A DNA stretch of 64,000 bases from CALMKX01 sp036274895 (GCA_036274895.1 DASUEU010000037.1:248001-312000); one strand, 5' to 3'. Positions 15,493-25,436 are shown, numbered from the stretch's first letter. The notes: a model not told the origin generated them from the letters alone. Made by a program: numbers and translations.

Positions 15493-17976
15493 CTACGGGT
15501 AGTACCCCCGCAAGGTCTTGACCTCCACCCCGGGGCGATCGACCTCGACCTCGACGACTCGGAAGCCACGGGTGCGGGCGAGGTTCTTCGACTGGTAGGC
15601 GAGCAGGTACTGCGAGCGCAGCTCCTGCTCGATGGCGGCGTAGGTGGCGGGGAGATCCTCGGTCGAGGCGAGGAAGAAGCTGCGACCGCCGGTCTCCTCG
15701 GCCAAGCGGGCGAGCCCCTTCTTGGCCTCGGCCTCCTTCTTCTCGACCCCGACCGAGACGGTGAACAACGTCACCCCGGCCCGGCGCACGTACTCCAGGG
15801 CCTGGTCGAAGGTGAAGCGGCTCGCCTCGTCCTTGCCGTCCGAGAGCAGGATCAGGGCGCGCTGCCCGCCGATCCCCGAGAAGTAGAAGAGGGAGTAGAT
15901 CAGGCTGTCGTAGAGCGCCGTGCCGCGCTCCGCCTTCAAGCCCGCGAGCCCCGAGCCGAAGGCCGCCAGCTCGTTGGTGAACGGGGCGGCGAGATAGGGG
16001 CGGTCGTTGAAGACGATGATGCCGGCGCGGTCCTGGCGATCCACCGCCTGGCGGAAGAAGCCGAGAGCCGCGGCCTTGGCCGGCTCGAGGCGCGGCGCCA
16101 TCGAGGCCGAGACGTCGAGCAGGATGAGGGCGTGGAAGGGCAGGTCGCTGACCTGCTCGAAGCGGCGGACATCCTGCGGCTTGCCGTCCTCGGTCACCCG
16201 GAAATCCGCCGCCCCCAGGCCCGCGACCGGCCGACCCCGGCGGTCGAGCACCGAGGTGTAGAGCTCGACCAGCTGGATGTCCACCTCCTCGGCATAGTCC
16301 GGTGCGTTGACCAGCACCAGGTCCTCGGCGAAGCCGCCATCCGGCCGGTAGGCCACCGCCCGCACGTAGGTCAGGGGCTCGCCCTCGGGCAGGATCATCG
16401 GCTGGACGTAGGGGGGCTGGTATAGGGTCGAGACCAGCTGGTCGTTCAAGTAGAGCTCCACACGCTCGACGGCTTCTCCCTTGGGCACTTCCACCTCCGC
16501 CCGGGCCCGCACGCTCTTCTTGTAGACCCGGCCCCGCTGGGGCTCGACCAGCCGCACCCGGAAGCGGTTGCCGGCGATGTTGACCAGCAGCTCGTCGCTC
16601 GCCAGCTCCTCGCCGAGAGTGCCGAGGGCCTTGGCGCGCACCGTGTGCACCCGCGGGAAGGAGCCGAGGTCGAGCTCGACCGAGTACGGGGGCTTGGTCT
16701 TGGTGAAGACCGGCTCGTCGTTGAGCCAGAAGGAGACCGCGGCGACGCCATCGCCGGTGACCAGGGTGTCGAAGCGCACCAGGCCGGTCAGCAGGGCGCC
16801 GATCGGCGGCACCAGCTGCACGGTGGTCTCGCCGCTGGCCAGGGCGCGGTTGGCCTCGGCCAGGGCCTCCGCGACCTGGGGATCGGCGGGCGGCGGGATC
16901 TCCTGGCTGGCCACCCGCGGCACGGCGAGCGGCTGCTCGATGCGGGCGAAGCGGCCGGAGTTCAGGTCCTCGACCTTGACCAGGAGGGTGTACTGGGAAT
17001 CGGGGCGGAGATAGCGCTGGAAGAAGAGGGGCAGCTCCGCGCCCGCCACCTGCCCGGCCGGGAAGTCGAACTTGTAGCGGAAGCTGTCGAAGAGGTCCGG
17101 CCCGGAGAGCACCTCGCCGGTGACCAGCAGGTTGTAGGAGCGGTGGCCCCCCAGCTCGCCCACGGCCACGACCGAGGCCGGCACCGCGAGGGCGGCCTGC
17201 ACCACGGTGCGGTTCTGGTAGTAGCCGGGAAACTCCAGGCCGAGCCGTGCGGGGAAGGTCTCGGCCGCCGGCGGCAGGTCGGTGGTGTAGGTGTTGAAGG
17301 TGGCCACCCACTCGCGGCTCGCCGGTCTGGGCGCCTCGAGCACGGCGTCGAAGATGGAGAGGTAGGTGAAGTCGGCCCGCTCGCGCATCCAGGCCACGGC
17401 GGAGTTGAACAGGCGCGACTCCTGGGGGTTGCAGGCGGCGCTCTTGTCGAAGTCCACCAGGCTGTCGAATCCCTCGACGGGGTGCCAGAGGGAGTAGGTC
17501 TTGCCCCGCTTCAAGAACATCAGCAGGAAGGGCTGGCGGTAGCGGTCCGAGCCCTCCTGATAGACCCACAGCTCGACGGCGAAGATCGTCGCCCGGCAGT
17601 TGAACGGCTTCCAGAGGGTGGGCGGGCCGTTGAGCAGCAGCACCTTCGAGCGCAGGTCCCCCAGGTTGCGGAAGCGGGTGCGGGCGATGGTGACCCGCTC
17701 CTCCCAGTGGTCGCGCAGCTCGTTGCGGCCGGTGTCCGGGTAGGGATCGCGCTCGCGCCAGAAGCGGTCGATGAAGGCCTGGCGCTGGTAGTCCTTGGCC
17801 AGGGCGAGGAAGGCCTTGCGCTCCTCCTCGGTGATCAGGACGCTGACCTCCTCGAGCCAGGTGCGGAAGCGCTCGGGCAGGGCGGCGGGCTCGGCAGCTG
17901 CGGCGGGGGTCTCCTGCGCCTGGCCGGGAAGGCCCAGCAAGAGGAGGAGGGCAGCGGTCAAGCGTAGAGCGCGCAT
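15493..17976 (-). CDS. GWxTD-like / VWFA-domain secreted protein, paralogue 1
   Basis: The 827-residue protein begins with a signal peptide (about 1-20, ending GQAQ). Residues about 35-200 show the GWxTD-domain pattern FIDRFWRERDPYPDTGRNEL, although the GWxTD motif itself is replaced by RNLGDLRSKVLLLNGPPT. Beta-rich domains follow. The C-terminus is the acidobacterial VWFA-related domain: MIDAS motif DVSASM (621-626), LSDGKDE and a terminal LRGYYP. It probably binds a divalent metal and a protein partner in the periplasm or outside the cell; no function is established. AGGAG lies five bases before the ATG and overlaps the stop of paralogue 2, so it is the third gene of a coupled operon. Confidence 0.85.
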   Translation of the reverse strand: MRALRLTAALLLLLGLPGQAQETPAAAAEPAALPERFRTWLEEVSVLITEEERKAFLALAKDYQRQAFIDRFWRERDPYPDTGRNELRDHWEERVTIARTRFRNLGDLRSKVLLLNGPPTLWKPFNCRATIFAVELWVYQEGSDRYRQPFLLMFLKRGKTYSLWHPVEGFDSLVDFDKSAACNPQESRLFNSAVAWMRERADFTYLSIFDAVLEAPRPASREWVATFNTYTTDLPPAAETFPARLGLEFPGYYQNRTVVQAALAVPASVVAVGELGGHRSYNLLVTGEVLSGPDLFDSFRYKFDFPAGQVAGAELPLFFQRYLRPDSQYTLLVKVEDLNSGRFARIEQPLAVPRVASQEIPPPADPQVAEALAEANRALASGETTVQLVPPIGALLTGLVRFDTLVTGDGVAAVSFWLNDEPVFTKTKPPYSVELDLGSFPRVHTVRAKALGTLGEELASDELLVNIAGNRFRVRLVEPQRGRVYKKSVRARAEVEVPKGEAVERVELYLNDQLVSTLYQPPYVQPMILPEGEPLTYVRAVAYRPDGGFAEDLVLVNAPDYAEEVDIQLVELYTSVLDRRGRPVAGLGAADFRVTEDGKPQDVRRFEQVSDLPFHALILLDVSASMAPRLEPAKAAALGFFRQAVDRQDRAGIIVFNDRPYLAAPFTNELAAFGSGLAGLKAERGTALYDSLIYSLFYFSGIGGQRALILLSDGKDEASRFTFDQALEYVRRAGVTLFTVSVGVEKKEAEAKKGLARLAEETGGRSFFLASTEDLPATYAAIEQELRSQYLLAYQSKNLARTRGFRVVEVEVDRPGVEVKTLRGYYP

Positions 17977-17983
17977 CGAGCTC

Positions 17984-20551
17984 CTACGGGTAATAGCCCC
18001 GGAGCGTGCGGGCCGTCAAGCCCGGCCGGGCGACTTCTACGGCCACCGACCGGAAGCGCCCGTCCCGCTCGGTGCGGCTGGACTGGTAGGCGAGCAGGTA
18101 GCGGCTCTTGAGATCGGTACGGATCGCCTCGCACACCGGTGCGAGCTCCTCGACGCCGGCGATTTCGAAGCTCCGGCCGCCGGTCTCCCGGGCCAGCCGG
18201 GCGAGGCGGGCTCCGGCGCCGCCGTCACGGCGCGGCAGGTCGAGGGCGATGGTGTAGATCGTCATGCCGCTGCGCCGGGCGTAGTCGAGGGCCTGCTCGA
18301 AGTCGAAGCGGCTGCCCTCGTCCTTGCCGTCGGTCAAGAGCACCAGGGCGCGCTGACCGGCGAGGCCGTTGGCGTAGAAGAGGCTGAAGATCAGGCTGTC
18401 GTGAAGGGCGGTGCCTCGCTCGGCCTTGAGCGCGGCCAGGCCGGCGGCGAAGGCGGCCGGCTCGCGGGTGAAGCGCGCCGCCACGGTCGGGCGGTCGTTG
18501 AAGGTGACGAGGGCCATGCGGTCCCCCTCGGCGACCATCTCGGTGAAGAAAGCCATCGCCGCCTCCCGCGCCGCCACCAGCCGCTCGGCCATCGACGCCG
18601 AGACGTCGAGCAGGAAGACCGCCGAGAAGGGCTGGCGGGAGGCCGGCTCGAAGCGTGTGAGGGTCTGGGGCGCTCCGTCCTCGAGCACCTTGAACTGCTC
18701 GACCCCGAGCCCGGGCACCGGGCGGCGGTCGCGGTCCACCACCGCGGTGTAGAGCTCCACCAGCTGGACGTCGAAGGTCTCGCCGTAGCCCTCGGGAGCG
18801 TTGACCCACACCAGATCCTCGGCTGTGGCCCCCGAGGCCAGGTGCGCCACCACGCGCACGAAGGCGGCCTCGCTGCCCGGCGGCAGGAGCAGGGGCTGAG
18901 CCCAGGGCTCCTGGTGCAGCGTCGCCTGCAGCTGGTCGCCCACCCACAGCTCCAGGCGGTCGAGCTGCTCGCCGTCCGGCACTTCGACGGTGGCCCGGGC
19001 GCGCACCGCACCGGCCACGGCGGAACCCGGCCGGGGGTCGGTCAAGCGCACGACGAAGCGCTGGCTACCGCCGTTGACCAGCAGCTCGTCGCTCGCCAGC
19101 TCGGCGCCCTCGGCGTCGAAGGCCGTGGCCCGCAGGGTGTGCACCCGCGGCAGCTCCCCGAAGTCGAGCTCCACCGAGTAGGGGGGCTCGGTCTTGGTCA
19201 GGATCGGCTCGCCGTCGACGGCGAAGGTGACCCGCGCCACCCCCTCGCCGGTCAGCAGCGTATCGAAGCGCACCAGCCCGGTGATCAAGGCCTCGCCCAC
19301 CGGGCGCACCAGAGCGAGGGCGGTCTCGCCGCGGGCGAGGGAGGCGTTGGCGATCGCCAGCAGGCGGGCGGTCTCGGGATCGAGGGGCGGAGGCTGCACG
19401 AGAGCCGCTTCTCCCTCCGGCACGGCGAGGTCGGCCTCGAGCCGGGCGAAGCGACCGGTCGCGAGGTCCTCCACCCGTAGCAGCAGGCGGTAGGTGCGTC
19501 CGGGCCGCAGCACGCGCTGGAAGATCAGGGGGATCTCCGCCCCCACGGCTGCCGCTGGAAAGCCGTAGCGGTAGCGGAAGCGCTCGAAGAGTTCCTCGCC
19601 GAGCAGGACCTCGCCGTTGACCACGAAGTCGTAGCTCTCGTGGCCGCCGATGGCCGAGCGGCCGGCCTGGTCCTGGGCCACCGTGACCACCCCCTGGGTG
19701 ACCATGCGCTGGCCGGAGCGCCCGGGGAAGGAGAGGGCGAGGCGGGCCTCGAAGGTAGCGCCGGCAGCGGGCACCTCGGTCGAGTAGGAGGCGAAGGTGG
19801 GCACCCACTCCACGTTCTCCGGCTTCGGCGGCTCCCGCACCTCGGAGAGGAAGATCAGGAAGTCGGTGAAGCGCGCGTTGTTGCCCAGCAGGCGCAAGGC
19901 GTACACGAACTCCTCGTAGTTGCAGCCGACCGCAGAGCCCCCTGCCGCCGAGCCTCGGTAGAACTCGTCCGTGCCGGTGTCGACCTCCCACAACCGCCAC
20001 TCGCTGACCCCCCACTTGCGGTAGAAGATCAGGGCGAAGTCGTAGCGATAGCGGGGGTTGCCCTCATAGAACCAGACATCCAGGGGCCACAGGAAAGCGC
20101 AGCTCGGCTGGAACCGGCTGGTGGGCACTCCCAGGTAGAGGAGAGCGCGAGCGCGCTGGTCGCCGAGGCCGCCCCAGAGCTGCCGCGCGGTGGCCACCCG
20201 CTCGCGGTAGTCGACCTCCAGCTCGTTCCTGGCCGTGCGCGGGTCGGGGTCGCGGCTCTTCCAGAACTCCCGGATGAAGGCGTCGCGCTGGTAGTCGGCG
20301 GAGAGGGCCAGGAAGAGCTCCTGCTCGGCCGGCGCCATCAGCACGTCGACCTCTTCGAGGAAGCGCCGGTAGCGCTCGGCGAGCTTCTCGGCACCGGCGG
20401 GCAGCTCGAAGTCCTTGCGCAGGGTGTCCGGCCGCGGCGGCACGGTCACCTTGGCCGGCTCGGGGCGGGGCACTTCAGGTATTGCCGGCGAGGCCGCCGC
20501 GAGGGCCAGCACTGCCCCCAGGACCACCCGCGACAGGACCCCTCGCCTCAC
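17984..20551 (-). CDS. GWxTD-like / VWFA-domain secreted protein, paralogue 2
   Basis: The 855-residue protein has a signal peptide (1-25), the FIREFWKSRDPDPRTARNEL segment of the GWxTD domain and WGGLGDQRARALLYLGVPT in place of the signature. The rest parallels paralogue 1: VRFDTLLTGEGVARVTFAVD, DRRPVPGLGVEQFKVLEDG, MIDAS DVSASM, LTDGKDEGSRFDFEQAL and terminal LRGYYP. The GTG start at 20551 overlaps the TGA of paralogue 3 as GTGA, so the two are translationally coupled. Its N-terminus has an extra Pro-rich stretch before the shared domain. Confidence 0.85.
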   Translation of the reverse strand: MRRGVLSRVVLGAVLALAAASPAIPEVPRPEPAKVTVPPRPDTLRKDFELPAGAEKLAERYRRFLEEVDVLMAPAEQELFLALSADYQRDAFIREFWKSRDPDPRTARNELEVDYRERVATARQLWGGLGDQRARALLYLGVPTSRFQPSCAFLWPLDVWFYEGNPRYRYDFALIFYRKWGVSEWRLWEVDTGTDEFYRGSAAGGSAVGCNYEEFVYALRLLGNNARFTDFLIFLSEVREPPKPENVEWVPTFASYSTEVPAAGATFEARLALSFPGRSGQRMVTQGVVTVAQDQAGRSAIGGHESYDFVVNGEVLLGEELFERFRYRYGFPAAAVGAEIPLIFQRVLRPGRTYRLLLRVEDLATGRFARLEADLAVPEGEAALVQPPPLDPETARLLAIANASLARGETALALVRPVGEALITGLVRFDTLLTGEGVARVTFAVDGEPILTKTEPPYSVELDFGELPRVHTLRATAFDAEGAELASDELLVNGGSQRFVVRLTDPRPGSAVAGAVRARATVEVPDGEQLDRLELWVGDQLQATLHQEPWAQPLLLPPGSEAAFVRVVAHLASGATAEDLVWVNAPEGYGETFDVQLVELYTAVVDRDRRPVPGLGVEQFKVLEDGAPQTLTRFEPASRQPFSAVFLLDVSASMAERLVAAREAAMAFFTEMVAEGDRMALVTFNDRPTVAARFTREPAAFAAGLAALKAERGTALHDSLIFSLFYANGLAGQRALVLLTDGKDEGSRFDFEQALDYARRSGMTIYTIALDLPRRDGGAGARLARLARETGGRSFEIAGVEELAPVCEAIRTDLKSRYLLAYQSSRTERDGRFRSVAVEVARPGLTARTLRGYYP

Positions 20552-23091
20552 GGGTAGTAGCCCCGCAGGGTCTTGGCCTCGAGCCCGGAGCGGCCGACCT
20601 TGACCTCGATGGTGCGGAACTGGCCGGAGACCGCCGTGTTCGAGGACTGATAGGTCAAGAGGTACTGAGAGCGCAGCTCCTGCTCGATCTGCCGGTAGAT
20701 CGCCGGCAGCTCGGAGGCGCCCTCGACGAAGAAGCTGCGCCCGCCGGTCTCCTCGGCGATGCCGGTGAGCTTGCGCCGGGCGTCACCCTTGGGCAGGGCG
20801 AGGCCGATGGCGTAGACGGTCACCCCGGCCCGCCGGGCGTACTCGACGGCGTCCGCGTACTGGAACTGGCTCGACTCGTCCTTGCCGTCCGAGAGCAGCA
20901 GCAGGGCCCGCTGGCCCTTGACGCCGTTGAAGTAGTGGAGGGCGAAGATCAGGCTGTCGTAGAGCGCCGTGCCCCGCTCGGCCTTCAAGCCGGTCAAGCC
21001 GGCGGCGATCTTCTTCAGGTCCTTGGTGAAGGGCACCGCCAGCTCGGGCCGGTCGTTGAACAGCACCACCGCGCCCCGGTCCTTGGGCCGGATGGCCTGC
21101 TCGAAGAACAGCAGGGCGGCGTCGCGGGCGGCGAGGATGCTCGACTCCATCGAGGCCGAGACGTCGAGCAGGGCGGTGGCGTAGATCGGCTGGTCCTCCA
21201 CCTTCTCGAAACGCCGGATCTCCTGCACCACGCCGTCCTCGGAGACGGTGAGGTCGGCCTGGGCCACGTCGGTGACCGGCCGCCCCTGGCGATCGACCAC
21301 CGTGGTGTAGAGCTCGACGTACTGGATCTTCACCTCTTCGCCGATCTCGGGGGCGTTGACGAAGACCAGGTCCTGCGAGGAGTTGCCGTCCTCGAGATAG
21401 GCGACCGCCTGGACGTAGGACAGCGCACCGTCGCCCGGCAGCAGCACCGGCTGCTCCCAAGGTGGCTGGTAGAGGGTGGCGATCCGGGTCTCGTTCAAGA
21501 AGATCTCCACCCTCTCGATGCGCGCCGCCTCCGGCACCGCCACCTCGACCGCGGCGCGCAGGCTCTGCTTGTAGACGGCGCCCCGGCGCGGCTCGACCAG
21601 GCGCACGGCGAAGCGGTGGCTGCTGGCGTTGAGCACCAGGCGGTCGGAAGCGAGTTGCTCGCCGGCGGGGCCGTAGGCCGTCGCTTCCAGCACGCGGGAG
21701 CGGGGCAGGCTGCCGAGGTCCAGCTCGACCGAGAACGGCGGCTTCTTCTTGGTCAGGATGGGCTTGCCGTCGAGGGTGAAGGTCACCTGCTCGATGCCCT
21801 GGCCGGTGATCTTGGTCTCGATGCGCCGCAGCCCCGAGATCAGCTCCATCGGCGGATCGAGGATCTTGATCGTCACGTCGCCCGAGGCCACGGCCGCCGA
21901 GGACTCGGCGAGCAGGCGGGCCGTCTCGGGGTCGGTGGGCGGCGGGGGCGCGGCGTCGAGGGCGGGCACCACCACTTCCTTCTCGCCGCGGAAGGCCCCC
22001 TTGGCGTTCAGGTCCTCGAGCTTGAGCACCACCCGGTAGGTCCCCGGCCGCAGGTAGCGCAGGAAGGCCATCGCCACCTGCTCACCCGGCACCTCCTCGG
22101 CGGGCAGATCGAACTTGTAGCGGAAGGAGTCGAAGAGACGGTCTCCCTCGAGCACCTCGCCGGTGAGGATGAAGTTGTAGGAGCGGTAGCCGGCCAGCTC
22201 GGCCAGGCCGGCGGCTCGCTTGGGCACCAGCAGCAGGCTCTGGAGGGCGGTGCGGCTCTGCCGGCGGCCGGGGAAGGAGACCTCCCAGGTCGCGGGCAGC
22301 TCGGTCACACCGCTCGGCAGGTCGGTCGAGTAGGACTCGAAGGTGTCCACCCACTCGCCCTTGGGCGGTTCGGGCTGGCTGGTCGCCTGCGAGACGATGT
22401 TCTGGTAGTCGAAGACCCCCTGGTTGAGGACGTAGGCGAAGATCGCCCCCACCTCGTCACCGCGGAAGCAGCCGTTCGTCATCTGCTGGAGGCGCCCCTG
22501 GTTGTTGCCTTGCCGGACCAGATTGCCGTCCTGGAACAGGGGTTCGAGGCTGTCCGAGGGTTGCCAGAGCCGGTAGCTGCCCGCCCCCCAGCGCCGGTAG
22601 AAGACCAGGAAGAAGTCCCCCCGCACGCGGTCGCTACCCTTGTAGAACCAGATCTGCGTGGGCCAGAGGATGGTGGAGCACTCGACGTCGATCAGCTCGG
22701 TGGGCTCGCCGTTGAGCAGAAACAGCCGCGCCCGCTCCTCCGCGAGGTCGGTGAACAGCAGGCGCGCCCGCTCCAGGCGTGCCGACCAGCGCTCGCGCAG
22801 CTCGTTGCGGCCGGTGTCGGGGTAGGGATCGCGGGCCTTCCAGAACTTGTCGATGAAGACGTCACGCTGGTAGTCCTGGTTCAAGCCGAGAAAGGTCTTC
22901 CTCTCGTCGTCCGAGATCAGGACCGAGACCTCCTCGAGAAAGGCGCGGTAGGGAGGTGGCAGCTTCTGCTCGAGCTCTTCGAGGGCCTTGTCCTTCTTGG
23001 CGGCCTGGGCGGGCATGTCCGCCGCCGAGAGGGCCAGGGCCAGCCCGAGCCCCGCCATGGCGAGCAGCCGGGGCAGGCATCGTTTGATCAT
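20548..23091 (-). CDS. GWxTD-like / VWFA-domain secreted protein, paralogue 3 (first in operon)
   Basis: The real gene is 847 residues, starting at MIKRCLPRLLAMAG (ATG 23091). The same frame stays open back to 24306 but is there antisense to the cysteine desulfurase gene, so the longer reading is rejected. It has a signal peptide (1-30), FIDKFWKARDPYPDTGRNEL, FTDLAEERARLFLLNGEPT in place of GWxTD, MIDAS DVSASM, LSDGKDESSQFQYADAVEY and terminal LRGYYP. It lies 69 bases from the divergent iscS-like gene; the shared spacer must hold both promoters. Confidence 0.85.
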   Translation of the reverse strand: MIKRCLPRLLAMAGLGLALALSAADMPAQAAKKDKALEELEQKLPPPYRAFLEEVSVLISDDERKTFLGLNQDYQRDVFIDKFWKARDPYPDTGRNELRERWSARLERARLLFTDLAEERARLFLLNGEPTELIDVECSTILWPTQIWFYKGSDRVRGDFFLVFYRRWGAGSYRLWQPSDSLEPLFQDGNLVRQGNNQGRLQQMTNGCFRGDEVGAIFAYVLNQGVFDYQNIVSQATSQPEPPKGEWVDTFESYSTDLPSGVTELPATWEVSFPGRRQSRTALQSLLLVPKRAAGLAELAGYRSYNFILTGEVLEGDRLFDSFRYKFDLPAEEVPGEQVAMAFLRYLRPGTYRVVLKLEDLNAKGAFRGEKEVVVPALDAAPPPPTDPETARLLAESSAAVASGDVTIKILDPPMELISGLRRIETKITGQGIEQVTFTLDGKPILTKKKPPFSVELDLGSLPRSRVLEATAYGPAGEQLASDRLVLNASSHRFAVRLVEPRRGAVYKQSLRAAVEVAVPEAARIERVEIFLNETRIATLYQPPWEQPVLLPGDGALSYVQAVAYLEDGNSSQDLVFVNAPEIGEEVKIQYVELYTTVVDRQGRPVTDVAQADLTVSEDGVVQEIRRFEKVEDQPIYATALLDVSASMESSILAARDAALLFFEQAIRPKDRGAVVLFNDRPELAVPFTKDLKKIAAGLTGLKAERGTALYDSLIFALHYFNGVKGQRALLLLSDGKDESSQFQYADAVEYARRAGVTVYAIGLALPKGDARRKLTGIAEETGGRSFFVEGASELPAIYRQIEQELRSQYLLTYQSSNTAVSGQFRTIEVKVGRSGLEAKTLRGYYP

Positions 23092-23145
23092 CTCGCGCGG
23101 GAGGATGCAAGGGCCACGCCGAGGGGCGATCCGACCGGGGGGCGG

Positions 23146-23151
23146 TAGAAT
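23146..23151 (+). promoter_or_regulatory. -10-like TAGAAT close to the iscS-like start
   Basis: TAGAAT ends ten bases before the ATG at 23161. A transcript from it would carry almost no leader, which fits the absence of a Shine-Dalgarno there. No clear -35 is visible. Confidence 0.35.
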
Positions 23152-23160
23152 CGACGGGCC

Positions 23161-24312
23161 ATGAGCGGCGCCTACTTCGACAACAATGCCACCACCCCGC
23201 TCGATCCTCGGGTCGCCGAGGCGATGGTCCCCTGGCTCGGACCCCGCTTCGGCAATCCCTCGTCGATCCACCGCTGGGGGCAGGCGGCGCGCGAGGCGAT
23301 CGAGGCGGCGCGCTGCCAGGTGGCCGAGCTGGTCGGCGCCGATGCCTTGGAGATCGTCTTCACCGCCTCCGGCACCGAGGCCAACAACCTCGTCCTCGAG
23401 ACCATCGGCAGCGGCGCCCGGGGCCGGGTGGTGATCTCCGGCCTCGAGCATCCTTCGGTGCGCGTGGCCGCCGAGCTGCTGGCCGTGCGGGGCTTCGAGG
23501 TGCACAGCGTGTCCCCGGGGGCCGACGGCATCGTCCCCGTAGAGGCCATGGTCGCGGCCCTCGGTCCCGACACTCGCCTGGTCGCCCTGATGCTCGCCAA
23601 CAACGAGTTGGGCACCCTCCAGCCGGTGGCCGAGGTGGCCGCCGCCTGCCGAGAGGCGGGCATCCCCGTGCTCTGCGACGCCGTCCAGGCCGCGGGCAAG
23701 ACAGCCGTGGAGGTAGCCGCCCTGGGGGTGGATTACCTGACCCTCGGTGCCCACAAGTTCCACGGTCCCCTGGGCGCCGCCGCCCTGTGGGTGAGAAAGG
23801 GCGCCCCGCTCTCCCCGTTGCTGGTGGGCGGCAGCCAGGAGCGGCGCCGCCGGGCCTCTACCGAGAACGTCCCGGCGCTGGTGGGCTTCGGCCTGGCCTG
23901 CGAGCTGGCCGGCCGAGAGCTGCCCGAGCGGGAGCGCCGCCTGGGGGCCTTGCGCGAGCGCTTCGAGGCGGGCCTCGGGGCGCTCGCCGACGTGGTGATC
24001 CACTGCCGGACCTCGCCGCGCCTGCCCCACACTTCGCACGTGGCCTTCCTGGGCCTCGAGGCGGAGTCCCTCCTGATCCGCCTGGATCTCGCCGGCTTCG
24101 CCGTCTCGACCGGCTCGGCCTGCTCCTCGGGCGTGGTCGAGCCGAGCCGCACCCTGACTCAGATGGGCATCGGTCGCCACGAGGCGCTGGCGTCGCTGCG
24201 CATCAGCTTCGGCTTGTTCAACACGGAGGCGGAGGTCGACGCTTTGCTCCCCGTGCTCGCCCGAGAGGTGGCCACGCTGCGGCAGCTGGCGCCGGTGGGA
24301 GCTCACGCATGA
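23161..24312 (+). CDS. iscS: Cysteine desulfurase (NifS/IscS family)
   Basis: A PLP enzyme that moves sulfur from cysteine to its own Cys as a persulfide. The 383-residue product has YFDNNATTPLDPRV at the N-terminus, FTASGTEANNLV, ASTHP-equivalent SGLEHPSV, the PLP lysine K199 in GAHKFHGP, and the persulfide Cys321 in STGSACSSGVVEPSRTL. Its ATGA overlap with mnmA indicates that it supplies sulfur for tRNA 2-thiouridine synthesis, as in other bacteria where a dedicated desulfurase precedes mnmA. No scaffold gene (iscU) is nearby. Confidence 0.94.
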   Translation: MSGAYFDNNATTPLDPRVAEAMVPWLGPRFGNPSSIHRWGQAAREAIEAARCQVAELVGADALEIVFTASGTEANNLVLETIGSGARGRVVISGLEHPSVRVAAELLAVRGFEVHSVSPGADGIVPVEAMVAALGPDTRLVALMLANNELGTLQPVAEVAAACREAGIPVLCDAVQAAGKTAVEVAALGVDYLTLGAHKFHGPLGAAALWVRKGAPLSPLLVGGSQERRRRASTENVPALVGFGLACELAGRELPERERRLGALRERFEAGLGALADVVIHCRTSPRLPHTSHVAFLGLEAESLLIRLDLAGFAVSTGSACSSGVVEPSRTLTQMGIGRHEALASLRISFGLFNTEAEVDALLPVLAREVATLRQLAPVGAHA

Positions 24313-25436
24313 GCGCTTCCGGGCTCACCGCCGTCGCCATGAGCGGCGGCCTCGACTCCTCGGTCACCGCCCTGCTGCTCGCCCGGGCCGGGGAGCCGGT
24401 GGTGGGGCTGTCGATGCTGCTCTGGGAGCACTCCGGTGAGCCCGCGCATGGCCGCTGCTGCGGCGCCCTGGACTTGGGAGACGCCCGTCGCGTGGCCCAG
24501 CAGATCGGCATCCCCCATTACACCCTGCGCATGGACGAGGAGTTCCGGGCCAAGGTGGTGGACCCCTTCGTCCAGGACTACCTGGCCGGCCGCACGCCCA
24601 GCCCCTGCGTCTCCTGCAACACCTGGATCAAGTTCGACCGCCTGCTGGCCAAGGCCCGTGCCTTCGGCGCCGAGACCGTGGCCACCGGCCACTACGCGCG
24701 CATCCTCGAAGGTCCGGACGGGCCGGAGCTGCACACCGGCCTCGACGCCGAGAAGGACCAGAGCTACTACCTCTTCGAGCTGACCCGCGAGCAACTGGCG
24801 GCGTCGCGCTTTCCTCTCGGCGAGATGCGGAAGGGGCAGGTCCGCGCCCTCGCCCGCGAGGCCGGGCTGGTGGTAGCGGGCAAGGGGGAGAGCATGGAGG
24901 TCTGCTTCGTGGCCGGAGGCGTCGGGGACTTCGTCGAACACCAGGTGGCCCAGCACCCGGAGCGCTACGCCGCCCCGGAGGCCACCGAGCCCGCCGCGGT
25001 GGTCACCGCCGAGGGCCGCTCCCTCGGCGCGGCGAGCGCCCCCTACTACCGCTACACGGTGGGCCAGCGCCGCGGCCTGGGCGTGGCCGGCATCGAGCGG
25101 CTCTACGTGATCGGCATCGAGCCGGAGGCCAACCGGGTCACCGTGGGTTCCGAAGAGAACCTGCTTTCCCCGGGTCTGGTGGGCGAGCGCCTGCACTGGA
25201 TCGGCGACCCCGAGCGCCTGGCCGGTCCCGGCGGCGAGGTGCGGGCCACGGTGAAGATCCGCTCCCGCCACCCCGGCGTCGAGGCGACCGTCCGTCCCCT
25301 GCCCGAAGGCCAGGCCGAGATCCTCTTCGACCAGCCCCAGCGAGGAGTCGCCCCCGGTCAAGCGGCCGTCTTCTACCGCGGCTCACGGGTCTTGGGGGGG
25401 TGCTGGATCCGAGCGAGCCTCCCGCCCCACTCCTGA
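24309..25436 (+). CDS. mnmA: tRNA-specific 2-thiouridylase
   Basis: MnmA thiolates U34 of tRNA-Lys, -Glu and -Gln using ATP and a persulfide. The 375-residue protein has the PP-loop SGGLDSS (12-18), TPSPCVSCNTWIKF with C100/C103, TVATGHYAR, DQSYYLF and the second catalytic cysteine C199 in MEVCFVAGG. YTVGQRRGLGV and a C-terminal beta-barrel region follow. The frame extends upstream through iscS, but the start at 24309 is set by homology and the ATGA overlap. Its 3' end overlaps the convergent rsmI gene by 54 bases. Confidence 0.95.
   Translation: MSASGLTAVAMSGGLDSSVTALLLARAGEPVVGLSMLLWEHSGEPAHGRCCGALDLGDARRVAQQIGIPHYTLRMDEEFRAKVVDPFVQDYLAGRTPSPCVSCNTWIKFDRLLAKARAFGAETVATGHYARILEGPDGPELHTGLDAEKDQSYYLFELTREQLAASRFPLGEMRKGQVRALAREAGLVVAGKGESMEVCFVAGGVGDFVEHQVAQHPERYAAPEATEPAAVVTAEGRSLGAASAPYYRYTVGQRRGLGVAGIERLYVIGIEPEANRVTVGSEENLLSPGLVGERLHWIGDPERLAGPGGEVRATVKIRSRHPGVEATVRPLPEGQAEILFDQPQRGVAPGQAAVFYRGSRVLGGCWIRASLPPHS

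Noticed and set aside
20482..23148. Plus-strand open frame of 888 codons opposite VWFA paralogue 3
   Set aside because: No recognisable domain; antisense to a well-supported protein with a signal peptide and MIDAS motif.
23092..24306. 405-codon upstream extension of VWFA paralogue 3
   Set aside because: It is antisense to the cysteine desulfurase gene and low-complexity; the signal peptide at 23091 marks the real start.
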